DNA of 64,000 nt from Paenibacillus sinensis (GCF_019904155.1 NZ_JAHCMB010000128.1:81188-145187); one strand, 5' to 3'. Shown: positions 8,346-17,986, counted from the stretch's first letter. The notes: generated by a model not told the origin, from the letters alone. Translations and numbers: made by a program.

Positions 8346-9833
8346 CTAATTCCGGATTTTTTTATATTCGTTCGGCGTCACGCCGACCATTCGCTTGAAC
8401 AGTTTATTGAAGTAGGCCGGATCGGGGTACCCGACCTCGGCTCCGATCTTGTGAACCTTCATCCCCGGTGAACTTCGGAGCATCTGCTTGGCTTTCCTGA
8501 TCCGGATTTCCGTAATATATTCGGTCAGCGTCAGCCCCGTTTCCTGCTTGAACAGCTTGCTCAGGTAGCTGGGGGTCAAATACACCATGCCAGCCAGGGT
8601 TCCAAGTTCGGCATGCTGGCTGTAGTTGGCCGAAATCCAGCGCTTGATATGCTCGACGGCATTGCCGCCCATTTCCTGCCGGAGCTTGCGTATCTCTTCC
8701 AGCGTCCCTTCCAGGACCGAACGGAACTGCCGCTCAATTTCGCCTATGCTCATCGCGGAAGCCAGAGACCGTTCGAGCTGTTCGACCCGTTCTCTTCCGA
8801 GCAGCGAATCGAGTTCCTGGAACTCGGTGGCCGCGGTATCCAGAACAGACCGGCATACCTGAAGGATATCCTCCATACCGGCCCGGCGGCTCTTAAGCAA
8901 GTCGAATTCCTGATGTACCCACTCGCCGATCTGGCTAATATGCAGCATTTGCAGATCTTCACGTAGAGCATCCCAATCACCGCCGGCCCGGCGGTGGCCC
9001 GGTTCCTCTCTGGATGGCAGATCGCCTTGCCATGCGAAGAAGACGGGGGCATCGCTGTAGATACCGAGTTCGCAGGCCTTCTCGGCTTCGGAGAATACGG
9101 CCTTCAGCTCGCTTACTCCGGCTCCTGGGCGGCTTGCTCCGACATGAACGGCTCTTCCGTAGCTTACGGACAGCAGCGGGGAGCAAGCACTGCGGATTTC
9201 GGCTGCGCCAGGCTCCCGGTCGAAATAGGCAATCCACACCAACTGGCGATCGCCAAGCGGCAGGCAGTCCGCTGTCTCATCGGTAGTCCGCCAGTTGTCC
9301 GCTCCTTCCTTCAAGGTGCCGGAAGAATCGCCCTTCTGGACATACACGACAAAATAGGGTGCCGGCAGAGCGAAATCGGGAGGCAGCACCTCCGTAAAGA
9401 CATCACTGTGCAGGCAGGAATCAAGAAGACGGGCGCGCATCTGCTTCTCTTTAGCACCGGCTTGCGATTTTTCGCTGTCCAGACGATGAAGAAGCTCCAG
9501 CAACTGTTCCTTGTCGATCGGCTTGAGCAGATAATCCACGGCCGCGTAGCGGATTGCTTCCTGGGCGTAGCTGAACTCAGTGAAGCCGCTCATAATAATG
9601 CAGCGGATCTCGGGATGCTCGGTCCTCAGCTCGCGGATCAGCGCGAGCCCGTCAATCTCGGGCATCCGGATATCCGTGAGGACTACGTCCACCGGCTCTG
9701 TGCCGATGAACTCGAGAGCTTCCCGCCCGTTGGAGCAGCTGCCGGCCACCCGGAAGCCGCTCTCCCTTCCGATAATGCGGGATAGTCCGTCTCTAATGAA
9801 CACTTCATCGTCAACGATAAGTATGCTTAACAA
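8346..9833 (-). CDS. AraC-type two-component response regulator (YesN-like)
   Basis: Residues 1-120 form a receiver domain with acidic pocket D8/D9, phospho-acceptor Asp54 in LTDIRMPE, and Lys in YLLKPID. A variable middle region follows, and the last 100 residues are an AraC DNA-binding domain with two helix-turn-helices (LGTLAGMVYLTPSYLSKLFK and KVHKIGAEVGYPDPAYFNKLF). Translation starts at TTG 9833; GGAGGGA lies in the 12-nt gap after the kinase stop, so the two genes are coupled. It should activate the alpha-galactoside transporter operon to which it belongs, and perhaps the divergent GH36 gene. Confidence 0.9.
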   Translation of the reverse strand: MLSILIVDDEVFIRDGLSRIIGRESGFRVAGSCSNGREALEFIGTEPVDVVLTDIRMPEIDGLALIRELRTEHPEIRCIIMSGFTEFSYAQEAIRYAAVDYLLKPIDKEQLLELLHRLDSEKSQAGAKEKQMRARLLDSCLHSDVFTEVLPPDFALPAPYFVVYVQKGDSSGTLKEGADNWRTTDETADCLPLGDRQLVWIAYFDREPGAAEIRSACSPLLSVSYGRAVHVGASRPGAGVSELKAVFSEAEKACELGIYSDAPVFFAWQGDLPSREEPGHRRAGGDWDALREDLQMLHISQIGEWVHQEFDLLKSRRAGMEDILQVCRSVLDTAATEFQELDSLLGRERVEQLERSLASAMSIGEIERQFRSVLEGTLEEIRKLRQEMGGNAVEHIKRWISANYSQHAELGTLAGMVYLTPSYLSKLFKQETGLTLTEYITEIRIRKAKQMLRSSPGMKVHKIGAEVGYPDPAYFNKLFKRMVGVTPNEYKKIRN

Positions 9834-9845
9834 AGAATCCCTCCT

Positions 9846-11663
9846 CTAACGAATGGGGAGAACAAGGTCGGTGTCGCTTGGTGTGCTGTCCAGCTTGAGC
9901 CGCAGGGTCACACAGGTTCCGATTCCCGGCTGGCTCCATACCTGAATGCCGGAAGATTCGCCATAATGCAGTTTGATTCGCTCATTTACATTATGCAGCC
10001 CGATGCCGAATCTGCTGGAGGATGCCGTGTTGATCAGGCTGAGATTCAAATGTTTTAAGGTCTCGCCGTCCATGCCAACGCCGTCGTCTTCAACGCGCAG
10101 CAGCACGTAGTCATCCTCATAGCGTGCCGTTATCTTGACATTCCCAAGCCCCTGTTTGGGCTCAAGACCGTGAAATACGGCATTCTCGACGAGTGGCTGG
10201 AACACCAGCTTCAGGATCGGCAGATCCATCAGACCTTCAGGGACGTCCACAAGCAGGCTGTATTTATCGGGAAATCGGATTTGCAGAAGATTGAAATAAT
10301 TGCGGACATGCTCCAGCTCTTGCCGGACGGTTACAGACTCATCGTTTCGGGTGATGCTGTATCTCATCTGCTGTCCCAGCAGATAGGTTAGCTTCGCAAT
10401 TTGGGTGTCGTCACGGCTCTCCGCCAGCATGCGGATCGACTCCAGCGTATTATAGAAAAAATGCGGGTTGATCTGGTTCTGCAGAGCCCGCATGTCGGCT
10501 TTCTGCTTGCGTTTCTCCGTCTGCTTCACCTCGCTCAGCAGGTCGCGGATACGGATAATCATCCGGTTGAAGTGGGTTCCCAGCATCCCGATTTCATCGT
10601 TGTACCGGGGCTGAATCCATACATCCAGATTACCGTGTTGAACTTGCTTCATGAGGCGGATCATGGATTTCAAAGGGCGTGTCAGAGCGTAGGAGAACAG
10701 GGTTGCGACGAGCAGGGCGAAGGACAGGATGATGAGATTCGTCACAAGCTGCTTTATCCGGTTCATCTTGATTCCCGACAAAATGCTCGACAGCGGGATA
10801 TCGACGGCTGTAATCCACCCGGTCTCCGAGGAGACGTGATAGGCGGTAAGATAGCTCTCGCCATTCCTCGTATACTCATAACTTCCGCTTGATGATCCTG
10901 CGTGGGCAAGAAGCGCCTGGAGCTGGTCGGAAGAAGAAGCTTCTCCGCTGGCATATACCAGTTTGCCGAAATTGTCCACAATAATCGAGCGCCCCTGGGT
11001 CACCGAATCTACGGATTTAAGAATATCTCTGAACATATGGATATCGACATCAAAAATGACCATGCCAATGTCATCCAGTGTGCTGGTTGACCGGACGGTT
11101 CGCAACACGCTGAATACTTCCCGCTTTTCACCCAGGTTGACGTCAATTGCATGCCGCCCCTCCAGAATGGGCGAGGTTCCAGCGCCTTTCAGCAGAGACT
11201 TCCAGCGTGGCAGCTGATCATCAGTGTTTAGCTGGTTAATGCCTACCATTTTATAGTAGAAGACGGAATCGAAACTGTCCACCAGATAGACGGCGGTAAT
11301 CTCCGATTTTGTATGGATGAGATAATCCAAAAATTTGCCAACGCTTACATTCTTGTCCCAATCGCTATACCGCTGCTCCATATAATACTGGACATCGGTA
11401 TTGTATAGGGGAAGCAGCGTCGAGCCTTTCAAATCCGCGATATATCGGTCGACGGTGCCTCCCGCGTTTGTCGTCATCTGCTCGGCGTTGGCGGTGGCGT
11501 TGCGCAGATTGGTTTTATTCATCGAGTGAGCTGACAGATAACTTACATATGTGATGGGCAAGGACAGCAGGAAGACAAAGATGACAATCAGTTTTTTCTC
11601 CATGGACAGGTTGGCGAGGAATATCCAACATCTCTGTAAAAGCTTGCCGAACCAAGAAATCAT
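9846..11663 (-). CDS. Membrane sensor histidine kinase (YesM-like)
   Basis: A 605-residue kinase. A first membrane segment (about residues 22-44) and a second (about 310-330) flank an extracellular sensor of about 260 residues. These are followed by a HAMP linker and the His_kinase domain with QNQINPHFFYNTLESIR (phospho-acceptor His401). The ATPase has the N box PLVENAVFHGLEP and G boxes DDGVGMDG and FGIGLHNVNERI. It is the fourth gene of a five-gene operon with a binding protein and two permeases, so it likely senses extracellular sugar directly or through the binding protein. It phosphorylates the AraC-type regulator encoded next. Confidence 0.92.
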   Translation of the reverse strand: MISWFGKLLQRCWIFLANLSMEKKLIVIFVFLLSLPITYVSYLSAHSMNKTNLRNATANAEQMTTNAGGTVDRYIADLKGSTLLPLYNTDVQYYMEQRYSDWDKNVSVGKFLDYLIHTKSEITAVYLVDSFDSVFYYKMVGINQLNTDDQLPRWKSLLKGAGTSPILEGRHAIDVNLGEKREVFSVLRTVRSTSTLDDIGMVIFDVDIHMFRDILKSVDSVTQGRSIIVDNFGKLVYASGEASSSDQLQALLAHAGSSSGSYEYTRNGESYLTAYHVSSETGWITAVDIPLSSILSGIKMNRIKQLVTNLIILSFALLVATLFSYALTRPLKSMIRLMKQVQHGNLDVWIQPRYNDEIGMLGTHFNRMIIRIRDLLSEVKQTEKRKQKADMRALQNQINPHFFYNTLESIRMLAESRDDTQIAKLTYLLGQQMRYSITRNDESVTVRQELEHVRNYFNLLQIRFPDKYSLLVDVPEGLMDLPILKLVFQPLVENAVFHGLEPKQGLGNVKITARYEDDYVLLRVEDDGVGMDGETLKHLNLSLINTASSSRFGIGLHNVNERIKLHYGESSGIQVWSQPGIGTCVTLRLKLDSTPSDTDLVLPIR

Positions 11664-11778
11664 GGCTGACGGTCCTTTCCCGCAAAAATGTATATCGTAT
11701 TTGCTCTGGAATCAACGAGAAACGGTTGCCCAAGTCCCATTGATGCAGGACAAGGCAGCCGTTTCATTAAATTCTATG

Positions 11779-12612
11779 TTATTTTACCGCGCCATTGGCA
11801 ACGCCATCGAAGATGTACCGCTGCAGGAACAGGTACAGGATAACCGTAGGCAGCAGGATTAGCAGGATCGCTGCGCAGATCAGGTTCCAGTCGGCGGAGT
11901 TCACACCCTGGAATCGCATGAGCACGGTGGTGACGACGCCAAGACTCTGCTTGGGCATGTACAGGTAAGGAATATACATGTCATTGTAAATGCTGATGGT
12001 CTTCAGGATGACCAGAGTCGCCGTGGCCGGTGTCAGCAGCGGGAAGATGATGGAACGGTAAATTTTAAACAGTGACGCGCCTTCCACCATCGCCGCCTCA
12101 TCCAGATCCACCGGAATGTTGCGGATAAACTGCAGATACAAAATGATCTGGATTACGTCCGCTCCGATATACAGGATGATCGGCGCTCCCATCGTGTTGT
12201 ACAGGCCGAGACCCTTGATGATGCCGAAGGTCGCAACCTGAGTTGTAATGCTTGGAATGACGGTGGCGCCCAAATACGCGGCGAAGATAACAGGCTTCAG
12301 CTTGAAGCTGAAGCGGCCGAGTACGTATGCCACCATCGTACCGAAAAGAATGTTCAGCGTCAATGCAATAACAATAATAAAGATGATATTGCCGAAGCCG
12401 CTTAGCAGACCGCCGCGTTCGAATACGGTCTTGAAGTTGTCAAAGTTCAGGAAGCTGTTGGGAAGCGCCATCGAGTTGCTGCTATTGAACTCGTCGGTTG
12501 ATTTAAAAGCATTGATTATAACCACATATGGCGGAAAGAGGACAACGAATGCCCCGAACAGGAGCGTCAAATATTTCAGAAGGTTGATTGGTTTGAAGAT
12601 GGAATCCCGCAT
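11779..12612 (-). CDS. Sugar ABC transporter permease (MsmG/MalG-like)
   Basis: A 277-residue permease with six membrane segments and EAA loop DLDEAAMVEGASLFKIYRS. Its ATG shares one base with the TAA stop of the preceding permease, indicating translational coupling. It forms the transmembrane channel of a putative alpha-galactoside importer. Confidence 0.9.
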   Translation of the reverse strand: MRDSIFKPINLLKYLTLLFGAFVVLFPPYVVIINAFKSTDEFNSSNSMALPNSFLNFDNFKTVFERGGLLSGFGNIIFIIVIALTLNILFGTMVAYVLGRFSFKLKPVIFAAYLGATVIPSITTQVATFGIIKGLGLYNTMGAPIILYIGADVIQIILYLQFIRNIPVDLDEAAMVEGASLFKIYRSIIFPLLTPATATLVILKTISIYNDMYIPYLYMPKQSLGVVTTVLMRFQGVNSADWNLICAAILLILLPTVILYLFLQRYIFDGVANGAVK

Positions 12613-13493
12613 TACTTGTCGCCTCCTCTGTTAAGAACCAACTGCTGAAATCCTAGTACGACAACAACGAACATCAGCAGGATGATACTCATCGCCGAGG
12701 CGAGACCGTAGTTATTATAAGCAAAGGCGGTATCGATGACACGCATTACATATGTCTGGCTCGCTCCAGCAGGGCCGCCTTTGGTCAGGACGAACGGCAA
12801 GTCGAAGACTTCCAGCGCACCGGTTACGGTGAGGAACAGATTAAGCTGGATAACCGGCTTCATGTTCGGCAGCGTGATTCTCCACAGCGTCTGCATGGAA
12901 TTGGCGCCGTCGATGGTGGCCGCTTCGTAAATATCCTTCGGAATGGCTTGAAGGGAGGCGATATAAATAACCATGTTGTAGCCCATGAAACGCCATAAGC
13001 CGGTAGATGCCAGCGAATAGTTGACCAGACCCTCTCGTCCAAGCCAGCTTGTTTCGCTTAAGTGGGCAAGCCCCAAATTGCTGAGCAAAAGATTCAACGA
13101 TCCGTTAGTCGTATCGAATACGAAGCCGAACATGAAAGCAACCGCGACACCGTTCATGATGTAAGGCAGGAACAGGAGGATGCGGAAGAAATATTTTCCC
13201 TTCAGCTTGCTGTTCAATACGATAGCGAAGTAGATCGCCACAATATTTTGGACAATGCCCATTACGAAATAGGCAAAGTTATGTTCGAAGACTTTGAATA
13301 TATCCGAGTTCGCAAACACTTCGCGGTAGTTGGCCAGGCCCACCCAGGGTTTTTCAGGGCTGTACCCGTCCCAATTGGTGAAGCTGTAATAGATCAGTTT
13401 GATTGCCGGGTAATAAGTAAATGTAGCCAGGAGAAGCAGGGGGATAAAGAGAAACGAGCAAATAATCAGTATTTTTTGTTTATTATAGGTCAT
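12612..13493 (-). CDS. Sugar ABC transporter permease (MsmF/MalF-like)
   Basis: A permease of about 293 residues with six membrane segments and EAA loop DIYEAATIDGANSMQTLWRI. MTYNKQKILIIC is a typical short N-terminus, so the ATG at 13493 is preferred; a GTG at 13505 would add four residues. It is separated from the upstream binding-protein gene by a perfect 15-bp hairpin. Confidence 0.88.
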   Translation of the reverse strand: MTYNKQKILIICSFLFIPLLLLATFTYYPAIKLIYYSFTNWDGYSPEKPWVGLANYREVFANSDIFKVFEHNFAYFVMGIVQNIVAIYFAIVLNSKLKGKYFFRILLFLPYIMNGVAVAFMFGFVFDTTNGSLNLLLSNLGLAHLSETSWLGREGLVNYSLASTGLWRFMGYNMVIYIASLQAIPKDIYEAATIDGANSMQTLWRITLPNMKPVIQLNLFLTVTGALEVFDLPFVLTKGGPAGASQTYVMRVIDTAFAYNNYGLASAMSIILLMFVVVVLGFQQLVLNRGGDK

Positions 13494-13543
13494 GGTTCCA
13501 AACACTCCGTCTACCTTCTTTCTTTTGGGAGGCTTCCGTTACG

Positions 13544-13584
13544 GCAAAATGGATTATCCCGGGGGTAGCGATAATCCATTTTGC
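13544..13584 (-). other. Perfect 15-bp hairpin between binding-protein and permease genes
   Basis: GCAAAATGGATTATC and its exact reverse complement flank an 11-nt loop. No T-run follows, so it probably acts as an mRNA 3'-end stabiliser or partial terminator that favours expression of the binding protein. It parallels the hairpin at 4594 in the other ABC operon. Confidence 0.7.
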
Positions 13585-13641
13585 GGCGAACGGTGTAGCG
13601 GCTACGAGCTAATTACAGCCAGTGAGGCAAATTCCGCCCGA

Positions 13642-14973
13642 TTATTGTCCAAGGACCTGCTTCTTGGCTTTAGCCCAAGCAGTATTCCACTTGTCAAATA
13701 CAGTTTGCGGGTCTTTGGCGAGCACGTATTCCTGGATAATAGCCGGAATATCGATCTGCGCCTTGTTCTGAATATCCATAACCTGAGCGTTATCAGGAGT
13801 GCCTTCTTGCATTTGTACACCAGTTGCCTGGAATTCCTTCAGCTGAGCCAGGCTGGATTCCTTGCCTTTCAGCGGAGAAATGAAGCCTGCGAAATCTTCA
13901 AAGCCCGAATCGGTCAGCATCCATTTCAGGAAAGCTTTGGTTGCTTCGAGATTCTTGCTGTCTTTGTTGACGGCGTAGAAGTAGTCAGGGGAGAGAGCGG
14001 CCTTCGGCGTACCGGAGTTGTCAATCGGAAGCGGGAAGAAACCGATGTCTTCGGATGCCGCGCCAGCGCCAATAACCTGATTGATTACCCAGTTGCCCAG
14101 GAAGTACATTGCGAACTTGCCTGATGCGATGTCTTTCTTGGATTGCTCCCAGTTGGTGGAGTTGATGTCTTTCTCCAGATATCCTTTTTCGTTCAGTTCA
14201 CGAAGCAGGCTGAACGCTTTGCCGTAGCCGTTATCCGCGGTGAAAGGCGTATCGGTATTCAGCTTGGTGTTCGGGAAGTCAGGGTTGTTCTCGATCAGAC
14301 GCGGCACGTCGTATACCCAGTTGTTCAACGGCCATTTGTCTTTGAAGTTGGAAGCCAGCGGAATAATGCCTTTCTGCTTCAGCTTGTCGCAGGCTGCGAG
14401 GAACTCATCCCATGTCTTCGGTACTTCGGTAATTCCGGCTGCTGCGAATGCCTTCTTGTTGTAGACAATACCGGAAGTGGAGTTGCCGGAGGTGATGCCG
14501 TACAGCTTGCCGTCAAAGGATTTGAAATCTTTGAACGTGATCTGATCGTTCATTCCCATGTCGTCCAGCGGAGCGAAGTATTTCGGAAGGTCCGAGTTCG
14601 GGATCGTCGGAATGAACATCAGGTCCGGAAGCTCGCCGCTCGCCATTCTGACCTTCATCTGCTGGTTATAGTCGGTTTGGGAACCTTCAAATTCAATTTT
14701 GATGTTCGGATATTTCTCGTTGAAGCGCTTAACGTATTCGTCGTATTCTTTGCCGATCATGTCTGTCCGGTTCGTCAGGAAGGTAACGGTTCCTTTGATG
14801 TCAGATCCGTCTCCCGCAGGCTTGGCCGATGCCGAAGCGCTGTCAGTGGCAGTCGCCGGAGTGGTTGCCGACGCGTTGTTGCTGTTGTTGTTATTGTTTG
14901 AACCGCAAGCTGACAAAACCATGGAAAGCGACATTGTTGTAGCTAAGCCAAACATTATTGTTTTCTTTTTCAC
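13642..14973 (-). CDS. Sugar-binding lipoprotein, probable alpha-galactoside (MsmE/RafE-like)
   Basis: A 443-residue family 1 solute-binding lipoprotein. The signal peptide ends at lipobox LSAC, followed by an Asn-rich tether (SNNNNNSNN) and a Thr/Ser/Ala linker. KVRMASGELPDLMFI, GNWVINQVIGAG and SPLKG are typical of oligosaccharide-binding proteins. It starts at GTG 14973 behind AAGGGGAG. It heads the operon binding protein-permease-permease-kinase-regulator and is divergent from a GH36 alpha-galactosidase, so raffinose/melibiose-type sugars are the inferred ligands. Confidence 0.87.
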   Translation of the reverse strand: MKKKTIMFGLATTMSLSMVLSACGSNNNNNSNNASATTPATATDSASASAKPAGDGSDIKGTVTFLTNRTDMIGKEYDEYVKRFNEKYPNIKIEFEGSQTDYNQQMKVRMASGELPDLMFIPTIPNSDLPKYFAPLDDMGMNDQITFKDFKSFDGKLYGITSGNSTSGIVYNKKAFAAAGITEVPKTWDEFLAACDKLKQKGIIPLASNFKDKWPLNNWVYDVPRLIENNPDFPNTKLNTDTPFTADNGYGKAFSLLRELNEKGYLEKDINSTNWEQSKKDIASGKFAMYFLGNWVINQVIGAGAASEDIGFFPLPIDNSGTPKAALSPDYFYAVNKDSKNLEATKAFLKWMLTDSGFEDFAGFISPLKGKESSLAQLKEFQATGVQMQEGTPDNAQVMDIQNKAQIDIPAIIQEYVLAKDPQTVFDKWNTAWAKAKKQVLGQ

Positions 14974-14997
14974 TTCATACTCCCCTTTTCGTTATGG

Positions 14998-15012
14998 TGT
15001 TAGCGTTTACAT
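14998..15012 (-). promoter_or_regulatory. CcpA cre site, full consensus match
   Basis: Read on the minus strand, ATGTAAACGCTAACA matches WTGNAANCGNWNNCW at every defined position. It lies at the predicted transcription start of the transporter operon, where CcpA binding would block initiation or elongation when glucose is present. Confidence 0.8.
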
Positions 15013-15017
15013 CGATT

Positions 15018-15046
15018 ATTATATGGTTTGAAACCGCTTTTTTAAA
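15018..15046 (-). promoter_or_regulatory. SigA-type promoter of the alpha-galactoside transporter operon
   Basis: On the minus strand, -35 TTTAAA (15041-15046), a 17-nt spacer and a perfect -10 TATAAT (15018-15023). The -35 is weak, which fits dependence on an activator such as the operon's own AraC-type regulator. Confidence 0.65.
15028..15042 (+). promoter_or_regulatory. Second cre-like site, overlapping the promoter
   Basis: TTGAAACCGCTTTTT matches the cre consensus except for the penultimate C. It lies between the -10 and -35 of the transporter promoter. Confidence 0.5.
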
Positions 15047-15138
15047 TGGATTGTATTGTACTTTCTTGTCTTTATTTATGGTATTATCACCCCAACCAAA
15101 TATCATGCATAACAAAATCATAACAGAATACAACAAAA

Positions 15139-15153
15139 AATAAGCGGTTACAA
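15139..15153 (-). promoter_or_regulatory. Third cre-like site in the divergent region
   Basis: On the minus strand, TTGTAACCGCTTATT differs from the cre consensus at one position. It lies about 95 nt upstream of the transporter -35 and could affect the GH36 gene as well. Confidence 0.45.
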
Positions 15154-15566
15154 TGAAATGAGATGGGACCAATGATATTTTGAAAAGGTGGTTCTTCCCG
15201 AATGGAACTGCGGTTACGATTCGATACCCCGCATCGGGAATTCTGCGCAGCTTACTGCTGATAACAACAACTCGGCTGGATGAATGAAGAATGATATCTG
15301 CAAAAATTCGGCGGCTTGTCGCATAACCATATAATAGGTCCGGAATAGGGCAATATTATGAAGGAAAACAATTTTCTATAGTTAGCAGGACGAAGAGTTC
15401 TCTTTATACACCTGGGTTTCGGTTCGACGGCAGCCTGTTCTCCGATGTGATCCTCCAGGTTGTGTTTCAAAAAACCTTGGAAGTGGATTTCCAAGCTATA
15501 CGCCTCTTCTTGGCTGATTCATCACTTACGATATTAAGTATTTACGAAAAAAGGGGATAGCATTCA
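15154..15566. other. Remaining GH36 upstream region, no gene seen
   Basis: No convincing coding sequence is present. A loose inverted repeat (TTCCCGA near 15195, TCGGGAA near 15234) and an isolated TATAAT near 15331 are the only landmarks. AAAAGGGGAT just before 15567 is the ribosome-binding site of the GH36 gene. A promoter for GH36 must lie here but could not be fixed. Confidence 0.5.
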
Positions 15567-17732
15567 ATGAGTATTTATGTCTGTGAAGAACGAAATCAAT
15601 TTCATCTTCAGGCTGGGGACAGCAGCTATGTGATTGTGATCGAGAACGGGCTTCCGGTTCACGCATACTGGGGAAGCAAACTGCGTGAGCACGGCAATTT
15701 GACCGGTCTCACGGTCAACACGCCGGAGGGGGCCGGGCTCGACCGACTCCCGCAGGAATATCCGCAGTATGGAAGCGGGGACTTCCGCACTCCGGCATAT
15801 CAGGTTCAGCTTGAAGACGGCACGCGGATTACCGAATTTCATTATAAAGGATACTCGCTCCTCTCCGGCAAGCCGGCACTCGAAGGACTCCCTGCCGTCT
15901 ACGTGGAATCAGAGGGCGAAGCCGACACGCTGGTTCTGGAGCTTGCGGACGACTATTCGGGGCTTAAGGTTTCGCTGCTGTATACCGTGTTCAACGACAG
16001 GAACGTAATTGTGCGTTCCGCGAAGCTGTCCAACAGCGGAGAAGAGAAGCTTGTGCTGCGCCGCGCGTTGAGCGCGAGCGTGGATTTCACCTCTGGCGAT
16101 GATCTTGAGATGGTGTATTTGTCGGGCGCCTGGGCCCGCGAGGCGGTGGTAAACCGCCGGCCGCTGGCCCAGGGCGCCACAAGAATCGACAGCCGCCGGG
16201 GGATGAGCAGCCATCAACTGAACCCGTTCGCGGCGCTTGTCCGGCCGGATACGACCGAGGACCACGGTGAAGCGTACGGCTTCAGCCTTGTGTACAGCGG
16301 AGGCTTTGAAGCGGAAGCTGAGCTGGATTCGTTCGGCTCTGCAAGATTCGTGATCGGAGTGAACTCCTTCGACTTCTCCTGGCTGCTGAATCCGGGCGAC
16401 AGCTTTCAGACGCCGGAGACGGTTATGGTCTATTCGGCTGGGGGACTGGGTGAAATGTCGCGGACGTACCATAAGCTGTACCGGACACGGCTATGCCGCG
16501 GCATATACCGCGACAAGGGACGGCCGATTCTCGTTAACAATTGGGAAGCCACGTATTTCAATTTCGATGCCGACAAGCTGGTATCGATTGCGGAGGAAGG
16601 CTCCAAGCTGGGCATTGAGCTGTTCGTGCTGGATGACGGATGGTTCGGGAGACGCGATTCCGATAACTCGTCGCTTGGGGACTGGGTAGAAGACCGTCGC
16701 AAGCTGCCGCAAGGACTGGCTGATGTCGCTAACAGGATTAACAATCTTGGCCTGAAATTCGGCCTGTGGGTGGAACCGGAGATGATTTCACCGGACAGCG
16801 AGCTGTACCGGAAGCATCCGGACTGGTGTCTGCATGTTCCGGGACGCCGACGCAGCGAGGCCCGCTGGCAGCTCGTGCTCGACTATACGCGCAAGGAAGT
16901 CCGCGATTATATCTTTGACTCGCTCAGCCGCATATTCTCCACGGTGCCTGTTGCTTATGTCAAATGGGATATGAACCGCTGCCTGACGGAGATCGGTTCC
17001 GCGGAGCTTCCTCCGGAGCGCCAGGGTGAAACCGCGCACCGGTACGTGCTGGGCTTATACGAGCTGCTGGGACGGATTACGGCTGCATTCCCAGAAATTT
17101 TGTTCGAGAGCTGCTGCAGCGGCGGCGGACGATTCGATCCCGGCATGCTGCACTATATGCCGCAGACATGGACGAGCGACAACACCGACGGGGTGGAGCG
17201 TCTCAAGATCCAATACGGAACAAGCCTGGTCTATCCCGTCAGCGCCATCGGCGCACATGTATCTGCCGTTCCGAATCATCAGGTGGGGCGGATGACACCG
17301 CTTGGATTCCGGGGCGATGTGGCTATGTCCGGCAATTTCGGCTATGAGCTTGATCTGACCAAGTTCACCGGGGATGAGAAAGAGCTTGTGAAGCAGCAGG
17401 TCGAGAACTACAAGGAGATCCGGAGCCTTGTTCAGCAGGGAGAGCTCTACCGGCTTAAGAGTCCGTTCGAGGGCAACGAAACGGCCTGGATGTTCGTATC
17501 GGAAGATAAGCGTGAAGCGCTGGTCTTCTACTTCCGGGTGCTGGCAGAGCCCAATCCGCGGCGCCGGAGCCTGAAGCTGGCGGGCCTGAATCCGCTCTTC
17601 GATTATGAAGTTGCGGGGAAAGAGGAGTCCGCTGTTCACGGCGGTGACCAATTGATGTCGGTCGGTCTGTCGCTTCCTTACCGGCAGTTCGATTACGAGA
17701 GCGGCTGCTTCAAATTAAGAGCTGTTAACTAG
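15567..17732 (+). CDS. GH36 alpha-galactosidase
   Basis: A 721-residue enzyme of the size of bacterial GH36 tetrameric alpha-galactosidases. An N-terminal beta-supersandwich is followed by a TIM barrel. LDDGWFGRRD precedes the nucleophile Asp468 in YVKWDMNRC. ESCCSGGGRFD binds substrate, and Asp538 in SDNTDGVE is the acid/base; the 70-residue gap matches characterised Geobacillus enzymes. There is no signal peptide, so it is cytoplasmic and cleaves terminal alpha-1,6-galactose from melibiose, raffinose or galactomannan fragments. It is divergent from the transporter operon, which presumably delivers the substrate, and the nearby GH26 mannanase could generate galactomanno-oligosaccharides. Confidence 0.93.
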   Translation: MSIYVCEERNQFHLQAGDSSYVIVIENGLPVHAYWGSKLREHGNLTGLTVNTPEGAGLDRLPQEYPQYGSGDFRTPAYQVQLEDGTRITEFHYKGYSLLSGKPALEGLPAVYVESEGEADTLVLELADDYSGLKVSLLYTVFNDRNVIVRSAKLSNSGEEKLVLRRALSASVDFTSGDDLEMVYLSGAWAREAVVNRRPLAQGATRIDSRRGMSSHQLNPFAALVRPDTTEDHGEAYGFSLVYSGGFEAEAELDSFGSARFVIGVNSFDFSWLLNPGDSFQTPETVMVYSAGGLGEMSRTYHKLYRTRLCRGIYRDKGRPILVNNWEATYFNFDADKLVSIAEEGSKLGIELFVLDDGWFGRRDSDNSSLGDWVEDRRKLPQGLADVANRINNLGLKFGLWVEPEMISPDSELYRKHPDWCLHVPGRRRSEARWQLVLDYTRKEVRDYIFDSLSRIFSTVPVAYVKWDMNRCLTEIGSAELPPERQGETAHRYVLGLYELLGRITAAFPEILFESCCSGGGRFDPGMLHYMPQTWTSDNTDGVERLKIQYGTSLVYPVSAIGAHVSAVPNHQVGRMTPLGFRGDVAMSGNFGYELDLTKFTGDEKELVKQQVENYKEIRSLVQQGELYRLKSPFEGNETAWMFVSEDKREALVFYFRVLAEPNPRRRSLKLAGLNPLFDYEVAGKEESAVHGGDQLMSVGLSLPYRQFDYESGCFKLRAVN

Positions 17733-17799
17733 CCTAGCGCCTTGGCCGTTATGAGCATTGAGCTCAGGCAACACTATACTTGTTTTATTTCTGGCTATG

Positions 17800-17828
17800 C
17801 CCTCTTGTAAAGACAAGAGGGTCTTTTT
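17800..17828 (+). terminator. Rho-independent terminator after GH36
   Basis: CCCTCTTGT, a 4-nt loop and ACAAGAGGG are followed by TCTTTTT. Confidence 0.85.
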
Positions 17829-17956
17829 ACGTGTTGGGAATTCAAGATGAATAGGGAGTCAGAGACGGGAAAATGCAGAATTTTTAGCTCGGAATAAAAG
17901 AGCAACAAGAAAGCGGATTCATATATTGATTTGTTTTCTCTTTTGTTTGTCGATTT

Positions 17957-17986
17957 TTGCAAATAAAGAAAACACAGTCATATAAA
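17957..17986 (+). promoter_or_regulatory. Candidate promoter of the SLH mannanase gene
   Basis: -35 TTGCAA and -10 TATAAA are separated by 18 nt in an AT-rich stretch. The leader would be about 175 nt. A TTTGTTTGTCG segment lies just upstream. Confidence 0.5.

Noticed and set aside
15154..15566. Short minus-strand frames in the GH36 upstream region
   Set aside because: No ribosome-binding sites, no conserved features, and the stretch is better explained as regulatory DNA.
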